Positions 1-6,594 of a stretch of 10,618 nt of DNA are shown piece after piece (positions within the stretch are counted from its first letter, which is position 1; the number at the start of each line of letters is the position of its first letter). Source of the stretch: Hymenopellis radicata (taxonomy: Eukaryota; Basidiomycota; Agaricomycetes; Agaricales; Physalacriaceae); assembly GCA_015501595.1 (NCBI GenBank), contig JADNRX010001364.1:1-10618 (forward strand), written 5' to 3'. Under the pieces are notes generated by a model. It searched no databases, was not told the DNA's origin, and was given only the letters and a program-made list of their open reading frames with translations. The translations under genes were made by a program, and so were the position numbers.

Positions 1-306
1 CCTGCAGTAGTAGGGGCGGAATGAACTCATCTTTCGGTCAAATCGGTCTTCAAAGTTTTCTTGGAATATCAAGTCGTTTCTCTCCGCCCGACACGTGTTT
101 GGCTAAAATCAAACTGTCCAAACTGCTTCCTTCGATTTATGAAGTCCCCTAAATTAACTCCTAGTAGTCAGAGATGATCGCGGGGTAGCGGGAGGTGAAG
201 GTTCGCGGATTTAAAAGGATGGGGACGAACATGGGATGTATTCCTCACCCCGTCAAGCTACTTCTTGCCCTTCGCGGCTAGTCTTTCATTCGTTCATTGA
301 GATACC
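1..306. other. Upstream region of membrane-protein copy 1, no gene seen
   Basis: I see no convincing coding frame here. The last 100 bases should hold the promoter and 5' leader of the copy 1 gene at 307: a T/A-rich TTTAAAA element at 210-216 and a pyrimidine-rich stretch (about 255-300) before the start codon. It shows no obvious sequence similarity to the region upstream of copy 2. Confidence 0.5.
210..216 (+). promoter_or_regulatory. TATA-like element of copy 1
   Basis: TTTAAAA lies about 90 bp upstream of the ATG at 307. It is the best TATA-like match in the leader, but a single A/T-rich heptamer is weak evidence. Confidence 0.3.
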
Positions 307-2080
307 ATGGCAATCGACGTTGGGTTCCACACCGAGCATCCGTCAGTATCCTGCCTATATTTCGCCTCCCATTTTTAAAATCTCAATGTCCACAGATTCG
401 AGGAGTTGATTGTTACTCCAGGTGACCTTACACTCGGCTCTATCGTGTTTGGATTTTTTGTAGGTGTTTTTCCTGCAGAGAGCCGCGTTTTCTTAAAATT
501 TCCGCCGCAGTTCGGATTCGCTGTTCATGTTACATGGGGTGCTATATTGGAGACCAGGAGAGCGCGCAGAGTGAGCTTGCAAACACACGTCCCCGTGCGC
601 TTTGTTGACATCCTGCAGTTTTCTGCCTATATCTTCATGATCTGGCTTCGAGATTTTTGCGTAAGTGCCACAGTTCGCAATATGTTTACGATGCTCATCC
701 TTTTCTGCAGTGATGTTGGGTTCGCTGTACGCATCTCTTTCTGAAATCTGCTCACATTCCAGTGCTGACGACTTCCGCTGTCATCAGATCGTCGCCTGGT
801 CATACCTGTAAGCCAATTCCTGAGTTGATTTCCGCCGCGGCACTCACACGCCCGCCAGTGCCAAAATCTTCCAGCCTGGTCTTCCCGTGTTTCTATCCAT
901 AATCGTCTGCTGGATCTGTCAAGTGCGGCTCTTCACAGAAACCGTTTATTCTATGCTCATTCGTTTCCAGTCCAGTGCCTTATGCTTATTATCGTTAACC
1001 GGCTGTGCATTCTGTACTCCGATGAGCGGCAAAGAGTCAGTACCCGCACTTGTAAAGCACACCAAAGGCCCTGACATTTTTGTAGCGCCAACTCCGCTTT
1101 GGTGTTGCTGGTATCGTTACTCTGATATCGCTTTCGACGGCTTGCATTTGTGAGTTTTCCACGCTAGAATGCTCCGATAATACTGACTTGTCGTCCAGGG
1201 ATTCCTGCGCAGCTCCAAATCAATCACACTTACATCTGGGTTAGTTCTATTCTAGCATCCGTTGGATGATCCTTACGTTCAATGTCTGCAGCTCAACCAT
1301 TGGTGGGATCGCTTCGAGAAGTCGATCTATCTCTTGCTCGATCTCAGCCTCAACATCCTCTTCATCCGAGTGGTCAAGGACTCGACTCATTAATTACGGT
1401 CTCAAGAAGTATGACCGAGTCATGAAGTTCGTCATTCCCTATCGCCTCTTCCGGAACGCAGATCTGACTCTCCCACAGATTCAACGAGTATATCATTTTT
1501 GTCTCCATCGGCATGGATATCTTACTGCTTGGCGTCACCGCCTTGCACAACGGCTTTGTGTACTGCCAGGTAAAGCAATGACACACCCGCCTCTTTGCTA
1601 AGCTTATCGTGTCGACCAGTTCCATCCTGTCGTTTACATTGTGAAGCTCCACATCGAAGTGTCTATGTCTCGTAAGCCGTTATCCTTCCAGTGCGCGCGA
1701 ATTGCTCATCGTCCCTCCTTAGAACTTTCTCATCAAGGTCGCTCGCTCCACGGGTATTAGCGTCTACAACGAAGACAAGGGACGTATAACATCGGATACT
1801 GTCAGTGGAAACAAGACGGCAAACAACGTGTTAGTTCACTCGCTCGATCACACCCTCTTCTTGAAACATTAATTACTCCCTTTAGGCAAGTTCACGTCGA
1901 TACCCAAGTGTTCACGACTCGTCACATCGACGATTTCGGTAAGACCTGAACTTCAACTCGTTAGACATTCCAGTACTGATGGTCTATCCAGAGATGAGTC
2001 CACGGGACCACAAAGATATCGCCGAGGCTTCCTCCGTCAATTCCGGCAACGGAGATACCATGAAAGTCTCCCCAGTCTAA
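307..2080 (+). pseudogene. Multi-spanning fungal integral membrane protein, copy 1 (frameshifted)
   Basis: This is a decayed tandem paralogue of the gene at 4070-5800. Exons by alignment to copy 2: 307-341, 396-459, 511-570, 619-660, 711-726, 788-807, 859-922, 976-1035, 1086-1149, 1199-1239, 1292-1426, 1479-1569, 1620-1671, 1723-1829, 1886-1938, 1974-2080. Ten of the first 14 exons have the same length as in copy 2. Hallmarks remain: TPGDLTLGSIVFGFF in TM1, SAYIFMIWL in TM2, LIIVNRLCILYSDERQR, IPAQLQIN, and KYDRVMKFNEYIIFVSI before TM6. Breaks relative to copy 2 are an extra T at 647/648, an extra G at 1378/1379 (giving a stop at TAA 1390-1392) and an extra T near 1727. Exon 8 has also lost its first two codons. 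The tail ends in KVSPV at the TAA 2078-2080. The insertions lengthen short homopolymers, so assembly error is an alternative. The family is recalled from memory; its function is unknown. Confidence 0.75.
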
Positions 2081-2083
2081 GTG

Positions 2084-2285
2084 CCTGTTACCCTGCTGTA
2101 ATTCCATTATTGTTCGAATAGATTGAGCGGTGTGGATTGTCATTGCCGAACTTTTACCTTGTCGGTGTGGCTCTTCACACTGGCGACGAGTTCCTGTTAC
2201 CCTGCTGTAATTACTTTATTTCTTGAATATTGAACGGTGTGGATTCTCATTGTCGTGGCTCTTTACACCTGGCGACTGCGACAAA
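2084..2285. repeat. Two-unit direct tandem repeat (period about 109 bp)
   Basis: CCTGTTACCCTGCTGTAATT occurs at 2084 and again at 2193. Similarity continues through GGTGTGGATT, TCATTG, GTGGCTCTT and CACTGGCGAC-like blocks. The second unit lacks about 18-20 bp present in the first (around 2145-2165). The repeat starts four bases after the copy 1 stop, so it forms the 3' flank of that pseudogene. No counterpart follows copy 2. Confidence 0.75.
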
Positions 2286-2721
2286 TTTGGGCTTGTTACA
2301 CGTGGTATATTCAACGCTGGGCACACGTCGCCGTCTCATTGAGTCGAAGTATCGCGCGATACTTCGGCGGTGCACTTGGACCATCGAAATTTCTTGCCGA
2401 TGTGGCGCAGAAGCAACAACTTTGACGGGGACCGCGATTGAGGCCTCAAGATTGAGGATCAGTCCGCCGAAGTGTAGAATCTGTGCGTTTAAACAGTCAC
2501 CAAGGGTCACGGACCTCTTTGAAGACATGCAGTCAGCCACGAAGAGTCGGCGATGGGGAATTTGCAAATACCGTCGCATGGCTGATTGTGAAAGCAGTCG
2601 ACTGCGAGGAACGAAAATCGTTGAGCTTCGAGCCAAGCATTATTCAATCATGCGCATAAGCTGTAGTTTTTCTGTCTTTCAGGCTACGTTTGTCCTCCGA
2701 GTCCACCCCTCGCGAGGCTAA
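2230..2721 (+). other. Open frame of unknown status (163 codons)
   Basis: The + strand frame is open for 163 codons from an ATG-type start inside the second repeat unit. The predicted product is basic, with two CxxC-type pairs (CRCG near residue 57 and CRIC near 82), and no family is recognised. The opposite strand is open over much of the same stretch (2247-2636), so one of the two is a shadow. No splice-based extension or promoter supports it. It may be a remnant exon or chance. Confidence 0.2.
2345..2366. repeat. Perfect 22-bp palindrome
   Basis: CGAAGTATCGC is followed immediately by its exact reverse complement GCGATACTTCG, with no spacer. Symmetry stops at 2344/2367. It could be a dimeric protein-binding site or a cruciform-prone spot. 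It lies downstream of the pseudogene, inside the unassigned 2230-2721 frame. Confidence 0.8.
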
Positions 2722-2826
2722 TAACACGGTCAGTTGGTGTCGGATTCTAAAGACATCGAGATGGCTCAATTCCGTACATAAATCCCTTTGGTCTTGCTCT
2801 ATACGGGTACTTAGGAAGAGAACTGA

Positions 2827-3415
2827 ATGAACCTCGTACGACAAACAACGCGTCACGACGCGCCCACAAGGGTCGATCGTCGGCACGTGGCCGGGCCGAA
2901 CCGAAAAGGCAAGGTAGATTTTCGTGACAAGGTTCCTTGTCCTTGTTGGGCTCGCTGCTCAAATGCAGGTCGTCGTTTGTCCTCTGTCATGATTGGTGAT
3001 ATCGCTCTCATGACAGACCGTAGCCTCCCTAAACACAGCGTGGACTGAATTTACGATGCTTAGGATTTCTGGGGCAGCTCGACTGTATAATCGCGGAGCG
3101 GAATTCAAAGCCGTGGTTGGCGACCACACTTAGGAGCGTTCCTATATTTTATGTGAGGGACGACATTCAACGCCTTGGATTATTGACGTTCTCAACATCA
3201 TCTGCAGGGCGCCGCACGACTTCGATGAAAGTGTTGGACTACTTACCACGTTGATGCACATTGACAATAGGTAGTATCATGAAGCTCTGTCCGCCGCTGC
3301 AGTACATCAATTCGAGACCATCGGCATCTTCGCCAAGGCGGAACGGACGTCATGCCGCGCGCTCCCTACTATCATCCTTTTCACTATAAAATTTACAGGA
3401 GCTGACGACATCTGA
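2827..3415 (+). pseudogene. Coding-like remnant, unrecognised
   Basis: Several pieces look like spliced exons of a + strand gene. An ATG at 2827 gives M-N-L before a possible donor at 2836. An exon at about 2919-2969 reads as the hydrophobic segment IFVTRFLVLVGLAAQMQ. A 48-bp intron-like stretch (GTCGTC to GACAG, about 2969-3016) joins it in frame to TVASLNTAWTEFTMLR and RGAEFKAVVGDHT. That frame then runs to 3415 with only two internal stops (TAG 3131-3133 and TAG 3272-3274), through SYILCEGRHSTPWIIDVLN and FETIGIFAKAE. Codons often have a purine first and a pyrimidine third. I recognise no family. It could be a decayed gene, or a functional one whose introns I have not resolved. Confidence 0.25.
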
Positions 3416-4010
3416 AATCGCGTACTATACGTCTTCGAAGTGCATTGGTGCCTTGTCTCGGAGCTCTGTAAATAACTATTGGACTTCCTGGCGCTATCGG
3501 TGGCATCTCTGCTGGTTGAGGACACAGCCATTTGCGCCTGTCTCGTACAATTTCCATCTATCAGGATATATCAAGACTGTCGAACCAGCAGCCCTTGTGG
3601 GACATTTGCTGTGTATTATCTTCCCGTCAACTGACGCTGAAATGCGGATGAAATAAGCGACTTTGCACACGGTGGCTTCGTGCATTCTCACGTCGCATGA
3701 TCACGCTTCCGCTTGTCTCAGTGGACTTGATAGTAGCAGTTTGACGAACACCCACTTCAGTGCCCTCTGGATAACCGCCTCGAAGATGCCAATCCTCATC
3801 TTGCTGCCATTTGCTGCACCTCCCCGGGAGGATGACAGGATAAACCCATTCTTCGGTGACGCCGGCCTTTCAGGTTTTTGGATGGTCTTCTCTCCAGACT
3901 GCTCCGATTTTGATCTCCTAATCGACCTCCGATCCGTGGGCCCAAAACCTTTTTACAGAAGGGGTTGTCTGGTAAGACAAGATCGTGGAGCGGAGGAAAA
4001 GCATATTTAA
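3399..4010 (+). pseudogene. Long quasi-open frame with one internal stop, unrecognised
   Basis: One + strand frame is open from an acceptor-like AATTTACAG ending at 3398 to TGA-equivalent closure at 4010, broken once by TAA at 3654-3656. Pieces such as SYNFHLSGYIKTVEPAALVG and PREDDRINPFFGDAGLSGF read as protein-like, with a good codon pattern. It ends about 60 bp before the start codon of membrane-protein copy 2, so its 3' end lies inside that gene's promoter. A TATAAAA (3385-3391) lies at the left edge. No family is recognised. It may be the 3' half of the remnant to its left, or an independent decayed gene. Confidence 0.22.
4002..4010 (+). promoter_or_regulatory. TATA-like element of copy 2
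   Basis: CATATTTAA lies about 60 bp upstream of the ATG at 4070 and is followed by a C/T-rich leader ending in GGTGCCATGG, a good fungal start context. The call rests on position and composition only. Confidence 0.35.
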
Positions 4011-4069
4011 CTGGATGCTTGTCCTCGCAGAAAGCGTTCCTCCCTCGGACAATCTTTCTTTACGGTGCC

Positions 4070-5800
4070 ATGGCGTTTGACGTCGGGTTCAAAACCGAAA
4101 AACCGTCAGTATCTCTCCTCTTTCACTCTTTCACTTTGACTTCTGAATGTCCTCAGATTCCAGGAGTTGGTCGTCACTCCAGGTGACCTTACACTTGGTT
4201 CTATCGTGTTTGGATTTTTCGTGGGTGTTCTTTCTTCGGAGAGGCGCGTTTCGTGAGCTTCACTCCGCAGTTCGGATTCGCCATTCACGTTGCATGGACC
4301 GCTGTGAAGGAGACCAGGAGGGCGGGCAGAGTGAGTCCATAAACACGCGTCCCAGCGCGTCCTGCTCATGGCATTCAAGTTTTCTGCCTATATCTTCATG
4401 GTCTGGCTCGAGATTTCCGCGTAAGTGCCACAGTTCGCATTACGTTTGCAAGGCTCATTCTTTTCCGCAGTGATAGCGCGTTCGCTGTACGCATCTCTTT
4501 CTGGGTTCTGCTCACATGCCAGTACTGACGACTTCCGCGTCATTAGGTCGTCGCCTGGGGATACCTGTACGTCAGCCGCCTCAGTTTGTTTCTGCCTTTC
4601 TCACATGTCCCTTAGCGCCAAAATATTGCCTCCTGGTTTGCCAGTGTTTCTATTTATCGTCATCCTCTGGGTCTGCCAAGTGCGGTGCCTCACATGAGAA
4701 ATTCATCCTTTGCTCATTCAAGATGTGTGTAGGTTCAATGTCTTATGCTCATCATCGTCAACCGACTGTGCATTCTATACTCTGATGAGCGGCAAAGAGT
4801 TAGTGTCGTCATCCGTAAACATGAACACCGAACTTGATTCTGACATGATGCTAGCGCATCCTCCGGTTCACTACAGCTGGTATCGTTACCGCGATCTCGC
4901 TCTCAACGACCGGCGTCTGTGAGTTCTCCATGCTCGTATGGTACATTGTACAACAACATTGTTGACTGCCATACAGGGATTCCTGCGCAGCTTCAAATTA
5001 ATCAAACTTACATTTGGGTCAGTTCTTCCTCGTCGTTTCTACTAGTAAACAATTCTCACGCGTAAATGCTAGCTCAACCATTGGTGGGACCGATTTGAGA
5101 AGTCGGTTTATCTCTTGCTCGATCTCACTCTCAACATCCTGTTCATCCGAGTGGTCAAGACTCGACTCATTAACTATGGTCTCACGAAGTATGACCGAGT
5201 CATGAAGTACGTTGTTCCCTCTTCCGGAACGCAGATCTTACTCTGCGGCAGATTCAACGAGTATATAATTTTTGTCTCCATCAGCATGGACATTTTACTG
5301 CTGGGCGTCACCGGCTTGCACAATCCCTTTGTGTACTGCCAGGTAAAGCAATCACTGCGCGCGCCTCTGCCAATCTTACTCATGTCAACCAGTTCCATCC
5401 CGTCGTTTACATTGTGAAGCTCCACATCGAAATGACCATGTCTCGTCAGCTAATACTTACGCCGTGCGCCAAGCTGCTCACCCTCCGTCTTAGGACTTCT
5501 CATCAAGGTTGCCCGCTCCACGGGCATCAGCCTCACAGGACGCCCATCGGATACTATCAGCGGATATAGAACGAGGCCCAACAGCATGTGAGTCTAGTAC
5601 CTGCATTAATACCCAGCTCAGAGACTAATTATTCGTTCAGGCAGGTTCACGTCAATACACAGGTGCTCACGACTCAGCACGTGGACAATCTCGCTCCCAA
5701 TCGGTGGAGTACACTTTCTGTAGAGCCGCGTCCGAGGGACAAATACTTTTCCGGCATGAGCTGTGTCAGCGGAGCAAGTGCAGCAGGTCCCTCAGCGTAA
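4070..5800 (+). CDS. Multi-spanning (about 7-TM) fungal integral membrane protein, copy 2 (intact)
   Basis: Splicing gives an uninterrupted 333-aa frame. Exons: 4070-4104, 4157-4220, 4271-4330, 4380-4420, 4471-4486, 4547-4566, 4616-4679, 4733-4798, 4855-4918, 4977-5017, 5073-5206, 5252-5342, 5393-5444, 5494-5587, 5641-5800. The 14 introns are 45-60 bp, all GT-AG, and every phase matches. Hydrophobic segments lie at about residues 24-45, 54-79, 87-108, 123-145, 168-185, 204-226 and, weaker, 233-247; the last 85 residues form a polar, presumably cytoplasmic tail. Signature pieces are SAYIFMVWLE, WDRFEK, LFIRVVKTRL, GLTKYDRVMKFN and FHPVVYIVKLHIEM. From memory these match an uncharacterised family of fungal integral membrane proteins with GPCR-like topology, which I cannot verify here. 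No ligand or substrate can be inferred. A frameshifted tandem copy lies 2 kb upstream. The tail after residue 298 does not resemble that of copy 1, so the true 3' end could differ. Confidence 0.8.
4471..4566 (+). other. Micro-exons 5 and 6 of copy 2 (16 and 20 nt)
   Basis: Exon 5 (4471-4486) and exon 6 (4547-4566) are 16 and 20 nt, separated by a 60-bp intron whose CTGAC branch-like site lies about 20 nt before its acceptor. Together they encode the second half of TM2 (ADSAFAVVAWGYL). The same sizes occur in copy 1 (711-726 and 788-807). Without them the TM2 reading frame cannot be joined to TM3. Confidence 0.65.
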
Positions 5801-5986
5801 ACGCTCGACGCCAAATTGTAATTGTACTGTCTGGATGAATAGAAGTGCTTAAAATGTTATCTAGGATGCTGAAATACAAAGCACTTTTGTACAACAGGGT
5901 AAAGAGCGTGGGCCTTCAGTCTTATCGGACCAGTCATCGTTTATCCTCATTCAAGTTCGCGTTCAATTTCGCTCATACTACAGTGC
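5801..5986. other. Intergenic region after copy 2
   Basis: This short spacer lies between the copy 2 stop and the candidate small gene. Another + frame (5845-6093) is open here and overlaps the start of the candidate gene; its later codons look protein-like (TGMDVDATRIEAVDSIIKAE), so the exact 5' structure is unsure. Confidence 0.3.
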
Positions 5987-6509
5987 ATGCCTTCGCTTCC
6001 GAAACAGGTCCAATCACCGGCATGGACGTCGACGCGACTCGAATTGAAGCTGTTGATTCAATCATCAAAGCGGAAGCTTGTACTTATCTGTAATGTGATT
6101 GACAGCCTTCGCCTTGCTGGGTACTTAAGAGACTCAGGCGATGCATTCCTAGTCCAACAGCATGCGCGCGCGAGATTAGACACGTGCTTTAACACTTTCA
6201 CTGTCGTGCACCGCTCTTGGTGCTCTGTCTCGCTGCGCCATATCTATTCAACAAAAATCGGCCTGCATTCACTCCGGCTGAAGGCCCGACCCCGATGTCT
6301 CTAGGTTTGCGACGACCGTTTGTCTCCCTGTTTATCAGGTAACCGGTCCTTCCCTTCGAAACATTTTTCTCGAGCTGACCGTGCGAGATGCACTACATGT
6401 CTCATCTCAGCAAGGGACGAGGACCGGTGCCTTCGTCCCACAGCTGCCTCAACAGCTGTTGGACGTCCTTGCTACTCTCAGTGCCATGTCTCCTCTTCTA
6501 GAGCCATAG
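5987..6509 (+). CDS. Hypothetical protein, two-exon model
   Basis: The proposed model joins exon 5987-6219 to exon 6284-6509 across a 64-bp intron (GTGCTC to CTGAAG) in phase 2, giving 152 codons. The product contains KRKLVLICNVIDSLRLAGYL, HARARLDTCFNTFTVVHRSW and, after the join, GPSLRNIFLELTVRDALHVS and FVPQLPQQLLDVLATLSAM. I recognise no domain, signal peptide or clear membrane segment. The second exon has a convincing codon pattern and ends at TAG 6507-6509, so this gene would converge with the acyl-CoA synthetase, whose stop is 86 bp away. The first exon competes with another open frame (5845-6093), and the start could lie further upstream. It may be a fragment of a larger gene. Confidence 0.35.
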
Positions 6510-6558
6510 GACAATGCCAAGTTCCAAGCCTACACTTGACAGATCCGAGCACAAAGAA

Positions 6559-6574
6559 TATCTTGCAAAAGATA
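6559..6574. other. Small inverted repeat between convergent genes
   Basis: TATCTT, a four-base GCAA loop and AAGATA form a six-pair hairpin, about 20 bp past the synthetase stop and 50 bp past the stop of the convergent candidate gene. It is A/T-rich. A 3'-end processing role is possible but unproven in a fungus. Confidence 0.3.
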
Positions 6575-6594
6575 CTAGTGTAATCAAAACTCAA

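Noticed and set aside
406..744. 112-codon continuous + strand ORF
   Set aside because: It reads through three introns of copy 1. Two match introns of copy 2 in position and length, and the third (661-710) lies beside a frameshift; kept only as the intron-retention finding.
2247..2636. 129-codon open frame on the - strand
   Set aside because: It is opposite another open frame; no family, promoter or splice support on either strand.
4221..4270. Apparent frameshift with TGA in exon 2-3 of copy 2
   Set aside because: The stretch is a 50-bp GT-AG intron matched by a 51-bp intron at 460-510 in copy 1; removing it restores the frame.
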